64,000 nt of DNA from Clonostachys chloroleuca. Lineage: Eukaryota > Ascomycota > Sordariomycetes > Hypocreales > Bionectriaceae. Below, piece by piece: positions 31,607 to 43,921 of the stretch. Under the pieces are notes generated by a model. That model worked only from the letters and a program-made list of their open reading frames with translations. It had not been told where the DNA came from and ran no database searches. A program made the translations under genes and the position numbers. Positions within the stretch are counted from its first letter, which is position 1; every line of letters starts with the position of its first letter. Location of the stretch: positions 12,586,001-12,650,000 of the forward strand of contig JBANAY010000003.1 in assembly GCA_037952775.1 (NCBI GenBank), in the 5' to 3' direction.

Positions 31607-33965
31607 TTACGACTCATCCTCGGTGTCGGTGTTGGTTGCGCTGGTATCGTCCTCCTCTTCATCATCGGTTCCACTCTCCTCGTCGGAGGAATCATCGTCA
31701 TTAGCTGGTCGGCGGCGGGCCTTTGGCGGGGGAGCTCCGCCCTTGAGGGCTTGCATCTGGCCAGCGAGGGAATCTGTGATAAGCGCGTTAGAAGCGATGC
31801 ATTAAGTAGAGGTGATGCTTCAAGGAGTAGGTACTTACCCTCATCGGGCTCGCTGATCTCGTCTTCGGTGCTCATCGAGACCGCCTTGTTGGCCTCCTCG
31901 ACAACCAGGGTGACCTCCATCTTTGTGTCGAAGCCAATGTAGGAGTCGCAGATCAGGTGCAGGACAAAGGTGTAGTGGCCCTCTTGCGGGGGGGCGGCGA
32001 ACTGCGCCTTGAGGGTCTGCATGGCGAACGTGGGCTTGCCTTGCGCGTCGAAGATGGGCTGGTCGAACTTGGCGAATGTGAAGGGGGGCACGGCCATCTT
32101 GCCCTGCTTGGAGTCGCTGAGGAAGGCGTGCCACTTGGGGGACTGGTCGCGGGGATAATGGGGGGCAAAGGTCATGGGCGGGAGGATGGATTGCTTCTCG
32201 ACGGCAACAAGCTTTCCGTCGGGGCCCTTGACGATCTGCTTCTTGCCGTTGATGGCGTCCAGGTCGTCCTCGGCGGGATCAATGTCTTCCAGGTCGGCTT
32301 CGTGGATCTTGGGGACATTCTCGGCACCGGGGGGATGAACCGACCCTTGATGACAAGGGTCACCAGAGAGGCAGGAGTGATATACTTCTCACCAGTAACC
32401 TTGAAGAAGGCCTTGGCCACACGCAGATACGGAAGCTGTTGACCAACGCTGAGTACCGTCTTGTACTGGTCCTCGCTGAGAAGGTCCTTGCCAACGGCCA
32501 GCTTTCTTCGCTCAGAGTCTGGCTGGTCGAGGAAATCTTGAAGATCGAAATGGTTCCGCGAGTCGCCCTCAATGGCGTTGGCAATTTCAGGAGTAATGTG
32601 CGGCAGCTGGAGAAGTGGGGAGGCGTTTGGTGCGACAGCCTGGACGACGTTCTGGGCAGTGTAGTATGAAGTGAGAATGGGCTTGGTGTTACCGTATGCC
32701 AGTGAGATGGCAGCGAATGATTCTCGAAGGGCCCGGGCTATCGGAGCCACCTCGTACTTGGACTGGTTCAGAGCGGCATCATCCAGCTCGACACGGCCCA
32801 GGTACGCCCAGAGCAGAGCCAGCGCCTTCCGTCGCGGCCCGTTATCCATGTCCTCGAGACGTTCCTTTTCCTTTTCAGGGATGCCAGAAACGTACGGGGA
32901 CGACTTGTGTACCTCGCTGGAGGCGGCGATTCTTGACTCAATCTTCGCAAGACCGGAATCCGCCTTGTCTCCCTTGAGCAGGTCGGCGTACTCGTCACCA
33001 GAGCTGAGGGCGGTGATCGCACCGGCCTCATCCATCTCGTCCTCATACCGACGGAACAGCTTGTTGGCGCTGGACATCAAGACTCCCTCCTTGGACATGC
33101 GCTGGGTTCCGTACCACCAGGATCCCACCATGTAGGGGAGCAGGACGCCGAGAAGGAGAGTGTAGAGCAGGACGACGTATTTGCCGTTGCCATCCTCGAC
33201 GATGAACTTGGGGAGCGCGATACCGATGCTGAAGCTCTGCTTGCCGTCCGGGTGGCCGAACTGGATATAGTTGTTGCGGACCTCCTCGTCCGTCAGGGCC
33301 TGGTAGGCCTTGCTGAGTTCTACCCACACTTGGTTGATGGTCTCGAGGGTCTCATTCTTGGCGGGATCGGGCCTGGCCTTGTCGGGGTGGTACTTCTTTC
33401 CCAACTGCCTGTAGTGTGACTTGATTTGCTTTTCTGATGCGGACTAGATGTGGATAGACTTGTCAGTTTCCCGTGCGGCTAATGTAGTCTAAGAAAGAGA
33501 GTCGCAAAGGGAGGGCAAAGGGGGGGGAGGGAAGGGCTGTCAGTCATACATCTGAAATTCCAAGGATATCGTAAGGGTTCCAAATCTTCTGGACTGTGGG
33601 CTGGGTGACCAAGATCAGATAGACCATGGCGCCCATGAGGACCCAGCCCCCGAGGGCGAAGAGGAACCTTGTGAGCCTCCTCTGCTTCCGCTGCTGGGTC
33701 GCCCGCACAGCGGCGATCGCGTTGGCATTCTGGGCCCGGTAGTCGGTCTTGATCCGGGGCGCGAGCTTGTCGTCGTCGGTGGAGGAACGGACGAGTGTGT
33801 AGGTCAGCGGGATGGTGACGAGCCCGGTGACTGTGAGGATGAAGAAGGGGAAGAATTGGCCCTGCGGACGGAGAGACGGTTAGCACCCAGACAATGCGCC
33901 TGGCGGGAATTGGGGACTGGGCGAGGACAACGCACATGCTCGTCGTAGGAGTAGTCCGAGCTCAT
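31607..33965 (-). CDS. SEC63: Sec63, ER translocon J-domain subunit, one frameshift
   Basis: Exons are 33965-33936 (10 codons), 33861-33550, 33443-31839 and 31773-31607, with introns of 74, 106 and 65 bp. Order of parts: short N-terminus MSSDYSYDEHG, TM1 (FFPFFILTVTGLVTIPLTYT), TM2 (FLFALGGWVLMGAMVYLILV), lumenal J domain with HPD in YHPDKARPD for recruiting BiP/Kar2, TM3 (YVVLLYTLLLGVLLPYMVGS), then the cytosolic Brl region and an acidic tail (DDSSDEESGTDDEEEDD). The tail is where Sec63 contacts Sec62 in yeast. The frame breaks at C6 (plus-strand G6, 32329-32334). One extra C gives FIPPGAENVPKIHEADLEDI, rejoins the downstream frame and makes 2115 nt (704 aa). Confidence 0.93.
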
Positions 33966-34846
33966 TCTGGCGACAGGGAGAGCTCAGGCCTGCTCTCTGG
34001 GGGAATGAAGAAAGCAGACGAAAAGAAAAAAGAGAAAAAATGGCGGCAAGGGGGAGAAATGAAGGTAGTGAAGGAGAGAAAGGGTCGAGGGTAGACAAAG
34101 TTGAGATGTGTCGTGCGTCTCCTCGAGAAAGTCTGGTCGAGGCTGCAATTGCGGATTGTTCAAAGGTGTCCTGTAAATCAGCCCCAGCAGGCGCCTGTGA
34201 TTGGCCAGAGCCCGGAATAATCGTCCTCCCCCACCGACGTCAGGGCGGAATCACGATTTAGGCGCCACCGTGTCACTTTCCACTGTCCCAGCGCTGTATC
34301 TTCAGTCAGTAGGTACCTACAGACAGGGCTTCGCTCACTGCCCAGAAAGCACACCCAGAGGCCCCGGTCCCCACCTCACTGCCCATGTCAATTAGTGTTG
34401 CCTTAAATAGCTCCCGGAGCTGGCAAGAGCAGCTTATTTCTGACTGCCATGTCAGCCGGCAAGAACCTGAGCGAAACAGAATTGACCCAACCAATAACAG
34501 GTTGTGGCCAAGATGTCGTGGGAATACTTCTCCATATCATTATCTAGTTCGTCGTCTCTATACTACACCAGACAAGTCCTAAATGAGCACAGGGCAATAT
34601 GGTCGCTACCCAACTCAACTAACAATTACCCAAGATATATTTGGCACAAGTTAAGCTACAAAAAGAAAGATCTTGTTAACTAAAAACGTTCTCCTATGTA
34701 ATTAATATTCCCCAGACGCCTTGCTTCCATGCTGTCTACCTCCTACCGGCCGGCCGTTGGCTGTATATTGTAAAAGAACATATAAAAATGTCTGTCTGTC
34801 CAACTTGACCATATCTGTTATGTTGTGTCTCCAAATATCGAGCCTC
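33966..34846. other. Intergenic region with the SEC63 promoter
   Basis: Holds the SEC63 upstream region and the 3' end of the patatin lipase gene, both on the minus strand. Purine-rich leader at about 34008-34090; no gene. Confidence 0.5.
34200..34242 (-). promoter_or_regulatory. CCAAT box and CRE-like GACGTCA upstream of SEC63
   Basis: On the minus strand there is CCAAT (34200-34204) about 235 bp before the SEC63 ATG and TGACGTC (34236-34242) about 270 bp before it. ACGT-core sites are recognised by bZIP factors including Hac1-type unfolded-protein-response regulators, which would suit an ER chaperone partner. The assignment is inference from two short motifs. Confidence 0.3.
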
Positions 34847-37262
34847 TCATGTGGAGGAAGCTAAAATCCTGATCTTCTCGGCATCCTGAATGTCAAAATT
34901 CACCGACTCGTCCTCCGTCTCTCCAAGCGAGTTCTCCGTCTCGTCCTCCTCCGGCCCCGTCATTCCGAGCTGCTCCCTTATCTTACCGATGGATCCAGTC
35001 TCTTCCACGTCTGTATCTTCCTCTGTCGCGCTTCCGGGCAATGACTCTCCCTCGAGCAGGCCCTTCAGATTCTCCTCACTAATAATCGTGTGCAAGCTAC
35101 CGCTTCTCGTCCATGGCCGCGTCTCCTGCCTGCCTTGCTCCACCAACCTCTCAAGCTTGAGTCGGTTGCCAATAAACTTGAGTTTCGGGAATACACTCTG
35201 TTTCCCTTCGTGAATCATCCGGGCAAGACGCGTCGCATCAGGATCGGATAGGATATGGATAAAGTCGGAAGGGATCGATTTCGGCCAGATCGTGATGGTT
35301 CCGCTAAACTGCTGCAGCCACAGCTGGCTCCAGTCCTGGCCCAGAGGTCGTGGGAGGAGCTCCGCGTGGCGAACAAACTTGAGCCACTTGTTCATGTCGA
35401 GCTTGAGGTAGTGCTCGACCGCAGACATGATGTAACCTCCTCGCCAGCCACGTCCTTTCCGGTGCGTGACCGGGTGTCCGACAGAACCCCTTGAGGAAAA
35501 GAAGAAGAGGTTGATGTGAGGGTTCACCTGGCTCACGATTGTGAAGTTGACATTGAAGTGGGTGTTGAGGGCCTTGATGGGGATATCCGTCCGCAGACTG
35601 CCGTCCTTCCACTTGTGCCCAAACGAATATGGGACGAGTGTGCCATCTGCCAGCTTCATCATGAGCACCACGGGATTAAGAATGCCTGGGACGGCAGCGG
35701 ATGCGAGCACAGCCGACCAAATCACACAGTCCGGAGAAGTGAGATAGTTGCAGAGGATGGTCGGGGAGTGAGGGTCCGCAGGAACGCAGCTGACGTTCAA
35801 TATTCGCCCAGTTCGTTCATACGCCTCTCGGAAGGTCATGGATCCTCGCGACCACCATCCACATCGTTCTGCCCAGTCCAGCGAGTCGAATCTCGCCCCC
35901 GTTTTCCACCATCGAGGTAGCCATGTCGTGAACGATTCGCAACATGCAGTGATCTTCGAGGCCAATGCAGGTACCAGCAATTGGTCAAGTTCTTCGTTCG
36001 TTCTTGTTGCGACCAATGCAGCAATGAGGGCCCCACCACTTGTGCCGGTTATAACATCTGGCAAAAGGCCTTGATCCAAGAGGCCACGTACAACACCAAT
36101 GTGGTAGTAGGCAAAGGCGGCTCCGCCAGAGAGGCAGAGAGCAGTCCGTCCATAGTTAGCATTGACGTGTTTGAAGAGTACCCGCTTCTCGTCCTTGGTG
36201 AGTTGTTTAGTGTTGGCGAGGAATTTCAAACTCTTCTCAGCTATGAAGGAATCAGTTAGCGACGAAGATAGAGGTAGCTACCATTCAGATTGTCTTACCT
36301 TCATCGACGAAATTCTGAACCAGGTTCTTGGTTCCGTAGTAGGTCTGGCTGTACAACCTGGCATTCTCAACGCCAACAAAGTTATTCTTGACGCATACCT
36401 CGATCAGCGCCCTCAGCTCACGGGCCTTTTGTCCCCCATCGCCCTCGTCTTTATTTTCGAATGACTCAGCGGCCTGCCTTGCCTTCCTCATCTGATCCCA
36501 TGCCCTGCGCACCGTCTTGGAGTCATAGTAGGCAAAATCATCCTCCTCTTTCCAAGTCTGCCTGCCCAGATACAAATCAAGTTCCTTGGCAGCATCCACC
36601 CAGTCACGGTAGTTGGACGTCTCCCTCATATTCGAGCGTAGCCTCTGCCGCTGGCCACGCCAGGTGAAGAACTGCTCGTATGCCCAGATGTACCATCTCG
36701 TAGAAAGATAGGCGATGCTCAGCCCTCCCAGCCAGGCAATCACGAAGAACAGAAGGGGCCACTTCAGAAGCTGATAGAAGTACCCTTCGCGAGTCTCGTC
36801 CTTGGTGCGCGTCCCCAGCAGGCCCTCGACGGTCTTGTTCCGCCTCCGCCGCCTCTTGGTCCCCTTGGACCCCTTTTGATCGCGGTAGACCTTTGGATTC
36901 ACAGGAGCCCAGTCGTTCTGCGCAGTGATGAACGTGGGAGTTCCGTGCGTCAAAACCTCTGCCCCTGCGGCGGCCCCACCCGATGCGACGGCGGCAATTT
37001 CCTCCTCAAAGGCGCTTCCAACCTGCGAGTCACGCTTCGTGAAGCTTGGAGAGGCGCATGAGTTGGGCGACCTCACCCCAGATTCATCGATGGGGCTGTG
37101 GAGGTGATCAGGCGCATGGAGCGCCCTGTCAAAGGCTTCTAGGTCGGCCTTGCTGATGAATTCTGTGTCGATATCCGGCAGCCTGGAGGGGTCGTAGGCC
37201 TCTGGGGGAAAGCCGTACGTGGTCGCATGGCTTTCTTGGAAGCGAACATGCTTCTCGGGCAT
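34847..37262 (-). CDS. Patatin-like triacylglycerol lipase (Tgl3/4/5 family)
   Basis: Two exons, 37262-36299 and 36240-34847, with a 58-bp intron, giving 785 aa. The N-terminal ~125 residues are variable. A basic patch (GTKRRRRRNKTVEGLLG) precedes one hydrophobic segment (LLKWPLLFFVIAWLGGLSIAYL) and the DUF3336 region (FFTWRGQRQRLRSNMRETSNYRDW). The patatin domain follows: oxyanion loop LSGGAAFAYYHIGVVRGLL, nucleophile Ser389 in GTSGG, and dyad Asp in KWKDGSLRTDIP (about 534). The C-terminus is acidic. Homologues hydrolyse triacylglycerol on lipid droplets. The frame stays open upstream of ATG 37262 but has no further ATG, so this start is used; a spliced upstream exon cannot be excluded. Confidence 0.9.
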
Positions 37263-37300
37263 CTTGGATGGTGATTCGGCGGCCAGAGCCAGGGGCGCAG

Positions 37301-37318
37301 TTATGATGCTGCGCTCAT
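37301..37318 (-). promoter_or_regulatory. Five-codon upstream ORF of the patatin lipase gene
   Basis: ATG AGC GCA GCA TCA TAA, ending 38 nt before the lipase start codon. If it lies in the mature leader it could lower lipase translation. The transcription start is unknown, so this is tentative. Confidence 0.4.
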
Positions 37319-38361
37319 TCAGACCTTGGACAGCGTGTGCCAATCAGCACAGAATGAGGTGGGTTCCTGAGCCAGTCTTGGATCTTGAAAATATCACAAA
37401 CGACTGGGTGGTAGCGATACACGTCTGCGATGATGCTGGGACAATGCGACTGGTGTTAAGAATTGAAGACTGATAAGCGCCACCGATGACGTACCTGCTA
37501 AGTCCTAGGCGCCCCGTTCAAATACAGCAGCTGCCACAGGCTTTTGTTGGGTGGTTGGGGAGAAGCAGGCCTCTACCCTATACGAAGTGGCCCGACTTGA
37601 CCACGACTTAGCTTGTGATTCAAGAGAGGATTTGTTTCAGTGGCATGACTCGATATGACATGAGGCTGTCACGGGGGTTTCTCATTAGCGAAGAGTCGGA
37701 GCTGAACCCCGAAGGCGCTCTCAGCTTACCTGCATGCCGTCGTGTTACAGTGCACCAACTTAGGCTATCAGCTGACGACTAACCCGAAGCACGTGCTCCA
37801 TCTACCCGAGAGCGGCTCTCCCGCAACATCTTTGAGATTGAGGCGAGGAGCTAAAGTGACATATTCTACATTATCAGGAAACAGTACTCCTCCGATGATT
37901 TAAGACAGTTAATTCATCAAGGCCAACATCGAAACCTCCGGATCCATCTTCTTAGGGTCAAGCCTAGTGACCGGAGACTTCAACCGATGATAACAGTACA
38001 GGGACCGAGGTGTTTCCATATCTCAGCTTTCATTACAAGCCACAATATTGAGATGCAACTGCCTGAAATGTTGATGAATTGTTGAGGTTGAGATTGTTGT
38101 TGCCCTTTTATCGTTACACAGCATAATGCATTATTATCCGACTATGCAGCAGCTATTCGTTGCCGAGGTGACTTTGCGGCCCCTGGTTTCCTCACAGCCA
38201 CGACCTACGGGACAATCGGAGGGTGTGAACCTCATGCTATAACCTCCGATGATCGACAAGAAAGGATGGAGAGACCTAACAGAAGTGATTGGGACGTCTC
38301 GCATCATCTGCGCCCCGCCTCACACTTAGGCACATATCGCAGGGTGGTATTTGCTCCGAAC

Positions 38362-38382
38362 GGCTAAATCTTCGTATTAGCC
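38362..38382. promoter_or_regulatory. Inverted pair of GGCTAA sites (XlnR/Xyr1 type)
   Basis: GGCTAA (38362-38367) and its reverse complement TTAGCC (38377-38382) are separated by 9 bp, about 135-155 bp before the ATG of the GH43 gene. XlnR/Xyr1, the zinc-cluster activator of xylanolytic genes in filamentous ascomycetes, binds GGCTAA/GGCTAAA and often acts from inverted pairs. The location before a predicted xylosidase/arabinofuranosidase supports function. Confidence 0.65.
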
Positions 38383-38517
38383 AAAATCAACTTCTGCCTG
38401 TATTTGTATTGACATGTTGAATTTCAAATAGAAAATAGTGATGATGGGCTCTCAAGCCAAAGACATTGGAATTCGATGCCCATTGTTCAATGAAATCCGC
38501 GAGGACGGCAAGCAAAG

Positions 38518-40263
38518 ATGAAAATATCCTCTCTTGCCCAAGCCCTCCTCTCCTCGTTGTGCCTCGGAACAGCGTTGGCAGATCAGCTCGCCAACTCTAC
38601 GTATTACAACCCAATCCTCCCGGGATGGCACTCAGATCCTTCCTGCATCCGTGTTGATGAGACCTACTTCTGTGTCACCTCAACCTTCATCGCCTTCCCA
38701 GGGCTCCCCATCTACGCATCCAAGGATCTTCGTAATTGGCGGCTCATCTCCCACGGCTGGAGCCGCGAGTCCCAGCTCCCGGGAATCAGCTGGAACACAT
38801 ATGGCCAACAGGATGGCATGTATGCAGCGACCCTGAGGTACCACGAAGGGGAGTTCTTCCTCATCTGTGAATATCTCGGCCAGGAAGACGGCATCATAGG
38901 CGTTCTGTTCAGGACCACGGATCCATTCAGCGACGATGCCTGGAGCGACCCAGTAACATTCAAGCCTACCAAGATCGACCCTGATATCTTCTGGGATGAC
39001 GATGGCAAGGTGTACGTCGCAACCCAGGGGATCATCCTGCAAGAGCTCAACCTGGAGACTGGCGAGCTGAGCCAGCCCCCAATCTCCCTTTGGAACGGGA
39101 CCGGCGGCGTCTGGCCAGAAGGGCCGCACATCTATAAGAGAGACGGATGGTACTACCTCCTCATTGCCGAGGGTGGCACCGCACTAGACCACTCCGTCAC
39201 TATTGCGAGAGCCAAGAGTATCGAGGGCCCGTACGAAGCATACGCCAACAATCCAATCCTCACCAACCGTGGCACGGATGAGTACTTCCAGACAGTCGGG
39301 CACGGCGACCTCTTCACAGATACGGAGGGGAACTGGTGGGGAGTAGCACTCGCCACACGTTGTGGCCCCGAGTACAAGAACTACCCCATGGGGCGCGAAA
39401 CCGTTCTGTATCCGGCGCGGTGGGAGGAGGGCGAGTGGCCCGTCCTCCAAAACGTCCGCGGCGAGATGGAAGGATGGCCCCTGCCAGCCGAGGACAAATC
39501 CGTCCCTGGAGACGGGCCCCTAAACGACGAAGCGGATGACTTCGACTTCGACGCCTCATCCAAGCTGCCGAAACATTTCCTGCATTGGCGCGTGCCTCGT
39601 GATGGCGTCTTTTCCTTCACCGATAAGGGGCTGCAGATCGTCCCCAGCAGGAACAATCTCACGGGCGTCCCCTACTCAGAGACCGATGTCGTCCTGACAG
39701 GTCGCCGCGGACTCTCCTTCGTCGGCAGGCGCCAAACCCATACCCTATTTGACCTCACCGTCGACCTGGACTTCACCCCCCGCGAAATCGGCCAGGAGGC
39801 AGGCATCACCATCTTCCTCACCCAAGCCAACCACATCGACGTAAGCGTCGTGCTCCTCAGAGGCGACGACGGAGACAAGACCCCGAAACTCTCCCTGCGC
39901 CTCCGCGCCGAAGGTACAGGCGGCCCGCCCCCCGAGAAGATCGTAGCCGTGCCCGAGGACTGGCTTAAGCGACCCGGACCGATAAGACTACGCATCCAGG
40001 CCAAGGACCCCCTCTCCTACGAGCTCTCCGCGTCGAAGCGATGCTCCAGCACGCCCGACATAGTGCTCGGCACCGCGTCCTCCGGCCTGGTCAGCGGCGG
40101 CAACGGGTCGTTCGTGGGAAGTCTCGTGGGCGCCTTTGCGACCTGCAATGGGGTCGGTGAGGGCGCGGATTGTCCGGCGGGAGGTCTGGCGAGCTTTAAA
40201 CGGTGGCGGTATACGCCCGTCGCGCAGTTCATCTCTGTTGATGAATCTGTGCCTTCCAGTTAG
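38518..40263 (+). CDS. Secreted GH43 family beta-xylosidase / arabinofuranosidase
   Basis: Intronless, 581 aa. Signal peptide MKISSLAQALLSSLCLGTALA, cleavage likely before DQL. The five-bladed GH43 catalytic domain starts with YYNPILPGWHSDPSCI. Candidate catalytic residues are Asp40 (general base, HSDPS), Asp154 (pKa modulator, KIDPDIFWDDDG) and Glu201 (general acid, VWPEGPHIY). GTDEYFQTVGHGDLF is also typical. From about residue 355 a beta-sandwich C-terminal module follows (FLHWRVPRDGVFSFTDKGLQI, then FDLTVDLDFTPREIGQEAGITIFL), as in larger GH43 beta-xylosidases. Potential N-glycosylation sites include NST, NGT and NLT. It is predicted to release xylose or arabinose from hemicellulose outside the cell; which sugar cannot be told. 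Confidence 0.92.
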   Translation: MKISSLAQALLSSLCLGTALADQLANSTYYNPILPGWHSDPSCIRVDETYFCVTSTFIAFPGLPIYASKDLRNWRLISHGWSRESQLPGISWNTYGQQDGMYAATLRYHEGEFFLICEYLGQEDGIIGVLFRTTDPFSDDAWSDPVTFKPTKIDPDIFWDDDGKVYVATQGIILQELNLETGELSQPPISLWNGTGGVWPEGPHIYKRDGWYYLLIAEGGTALDHSVTIARAKSIEGPYEAYANNPILTNRGTDEYFQTVGHGDLFTDTEGNWWGVALATRCGPEYKNYPMGRETVLYPARWEEGEWPVLQNVRGEMEGWPLPAEDKSVPGDGPLNDEADDFDFDASSKLPKHFLHWRVPRDGVFSFTDKGLQIVPSRNNLTGVPYSETDVVLTGRRGLSFVGRRQTHTLFDLTVDLDFTPREIGQEAGITIFLTQANHIDVSVVLLRGDDGDKTPKLSLRLRAEGTGGPPPEKIVAVPEDWLKRPGPIRLRIQAKDPLSYELSASKRCSSTPDIVLGTASSGLVSGGNGSFVGSLVGAFATCNGVGEGADCPAGGLASFKRWRYTPVAQFISVDESVPSS

Positions 40264-40587
40264 AAAAGGGGGACATGCACATTCATGAGTCAAAGGTGAT
40301 GGGGGATTTTGGAATCTTTGCTTTCATTCTCTACAATCTTTAAAATCGCTGACCCCTTTTTTGGTCCCCCCCCCTCATTACAGTTCCATGACGGAGTAGC
40401 CTATCTAGAATAAAGAAATTAATAATGCGTAAATATGTATGCCGAGAGAACGACAAAGTACCAAAAAATGGCACAGATTTCGATTAATGAGCTGGCAGCC
40501 TCCACGAGGAAGCCAGGGGTGAAACGACACCGCAAATAACTTTCATACCAGCCCATTGATCCCCACCCGCAAGACAGAGAAACCCGT
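40264..40587. other. Convergent 3' intergenic region
   Basis: Between the GH43 gene (plus) and the sterol reductase (minus), with a C9 run at about 40366-40374. No gene. Confidence 0.55.
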
Positions 40588-42198
40588 TTAGTAGATTCCA
40601 GGGATGATCCTAGACGGAACCTTGTTCTTGTAGGTAACCCAGTCGTCACCATACTTCTCAGCACAGGCGGCGTCGTCCCGGCGCTCGCGGTGGACGAGCA
40701 TGAAGGCGAACCAGGCCGAGTAGAAGTACGTGAAGAGCATGCCCCAGCCCCTGAGTTCGCCCTGAATGACCTCCTGCCCGCCCAGCATCGTCTTGACGCC
40801 GACGCCCGTCAGTCCGCTGGCGGCCGGGAAGATGACGTATCCCGCGATGCCAGTGGGAAGGCAGAAGGGCAGGGACTGCAGCCAGTCGCCAAAGTAGTTG
40901 ATGTGGCGGGCCATCCCCCACCAGCCGCTGGTGAGCAGCCTCGTGCCCCGCTTGGTCTGGAGGAAGGTCATGTTGGCGAACTCGGGACTGCTGGGGTTGG
41001 TGCGGAACCTGTTCTTCTGGGAGTTGGCAGCGCGGAAGATGGAGACGCCGACGGTGAAGACGAGGGCGTTGGCGGCGACTCCCGCCCAGCCGAGCTGGAC
41101 GGGGTAGACGGAGAGGTAGCGGCACTGGGTGGAGTAGAGGAAGGGGACCCAGACGATGTCGCCGAAGCTGAGCATGAAGCCGAGCCCGTCGGTGGTAATG
41201 TCCATCATGCCCAGGATGCCGGCCTCGGCGAACTGGCCCTCGAGGACGTAGTAGGACTGCACGGCGGCGACGACGATGATGCTGTCGGAGATGTAGCCGT
41301 AGTTGCGGTACTGCTGGGCGATGAAGGCGAGGTCGAGCAGGGCCCAGCCGGTGAGGCCAGGACGCATCTCCAGCCACGCCTTGACGTCGATTTCTCCGAA
41401 GAGAGGGAGAGTGACACGCGGGTTGAGCTCCCGTCCGATGAAGAAGTCGTAGATCAGGTTTCCAGTGTGGCCGCCCCTGGCCAGCTCACGCAGGTCAGCG
41501 TTGCCCTGCTTCACGCTGAAGCTGGCGATGTAGACCCAGATGGAGATGATGTAGGCCAGGATGATGTTGGCCGTCAAGATCTGTAGGTAGTTGTCCGTGA
41601 TGAAGGTCCAGACCACGAAGTCGGCGCCCTGGATGTAGGTGCCAATGGCACAGGCAACCAGCTGCACCACCGTCGCATGGAAGGCTAAGAAACACTTAGC
41701 CAATCTGAAAGAGATATCCGGCTAACAGCTCAGGGAAATGGAGACTCACCATTGAAGCGGTACTTGAGAGGCTTGCCAGACTCGCGCAGCTTCGTGCCGT
41801 AGACTTCTGTCGCTGGCAGAACTCTGTACAGGACCAAGCTGAGCAGATAGTAGGCCAAGACCCACCCCGTAACCTTCCAGCTCGCAAAGCCCCAAATGCC
41901 GTCCTCCGGCCAGGGGATCTGCGCCTTGAGCGTGTCCCAGGTCAGGGAGCGCAGCTCGAGGAGAGCTGGGGCAGGACAACCTGAGACGTCATTGCAGCCG
42001 AGGTACATGACATTCATCAGCACCGGGAGGCCGAAGACAATGCCTGCCGCACCGATACTGACGTGCGATAATCACGCGTTAGCATTACACCATCTCTTGT
42101 ATGTCCAATCACCTGAGGTGAGACGGGGGGATGTGGTGGCAATTGGGGGCGACGAGACTTACGGGCCGCCAAACTCATATTCCGTTGTCGGAGCCATG
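40588..42198 (-). CDS. ERG24: Delta(14)-sterol reductase, one frameshift near the start
   Basis: Exons are 42198-42163, 42057-41750 and 41684-40588, with introns of 105 and 65 bp. A multi-pass ER protein of ergosterol synthesis that reduces the C14-C15 double bond with NADPH. Evidence: YEFGGPIGAAGIVFGLPVL at the N-terminus, WKVTGWVLAYYLLSLVLY, GNLIYDFFIGRELNPR, LLTSGWWGMARHINYFGDW and the C-terminal HRERRDDAACAEKYGDDW with PSRIIPGIY. The ERG4 branch is similar in the C-terminal half, but the N-terminal exons favour ERG24. In exon 1 an extra A in ACGGAAATATGAG turns MAPTTEYEFGG into MAPTTEI-stop. Removing one A gives 1440 nt (479 aa). Confidence 0.9.
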
Positions 42199-43009
42199 GC
42201 GAAAACAATCAATTGAGCCCTACTGAGCCCGATATCCTACAGCTCTGGTAAAGCGTGTGGCTCAATGCTTTGGGATCGGAATTGACAGACGTTCGCAAGT
42301 GCACCTCAACACAAGGCGTGAAAAGGGATACGGCACCGAGAGCTCACTACGGAGTAGCAGCTAGTCGCTTCGTGGTGGCGTATCTGGCTAATGACCAAAT
42401 TACCTAGCTGGCTCCGAGTCCGAGTACGTGTTATAAGAAAACAAATTTTAAGATCCATCTAAACATTGTCAATCCTCCCGGGACCCGCTCGCTGCATGCA
42501 AGGATGTCCTGATCTTTAGGGTAGGCTGGCCTTTCGGAACCGCAACTTGCCGAGCAGCCAAAACAAAACACTGCCAACTCTGTTTGCTCGGAACAGTTTG
42601 TCTGCTGCTGTTTGGTCACTCAAAGATGCGGATATATTTCAGCATGCTCAGCTTCCTACACAGTAAAGTATTTCTTGGGCATGGTCGCGAAAGCAATGAC
42701 CATGGAGAACAAGACCACGACTTAGCCGGCCTGAAAATTACTGCTCCGAGGAGAGGAGCCTTTCTCCCAAACCAAGAAATTACCATAAAAAGAAATCCAT
42801 CGGAATTGCACAACCAACGTTCGCCTAAAGAGAATGCTGAATCTACTCGTAGTCCCAAGTCGCATGCCTCATCCCTACCTCGCCTTCTTCCTACACTTCC
42901 AATGTTTCCCCCCCAATCTGCACCCTTCGGGTTCCCGGGCATGAATCACATGCCGAAGCCCCCTTTACCGGGCACATATGGCCATCCTTCAGCCCAGCTC
43001 TGTCTCCAT
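42199..43009. other. Intergenic region, no gene seen
   Basis: Upstream of the sterol reductase and downstream of SAR1, both on the minus strand. An open frame on the plus strand overlapping 42584-43435 runs over SAR1 exon sequence and is its shadow. Confidence 0.5.

Positions 43010-43921
<912 letters not shown>

Larger units (their letters stand above)
37263..38517. other. Divergent intergenic region
   Basis: Upstream of the patatin lipase (minus) and the GH43 enzyme (plus). It contains a 5-codon upstream ORF for the lipase and an inverted pair of XlnR-type sites for the GH43 gene. A GCGGGG (minus strand, 38313-38318) fits the CreA consensus SYGGRG, about 200 bp before the GH43 ATG. Confidence 0.55.
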
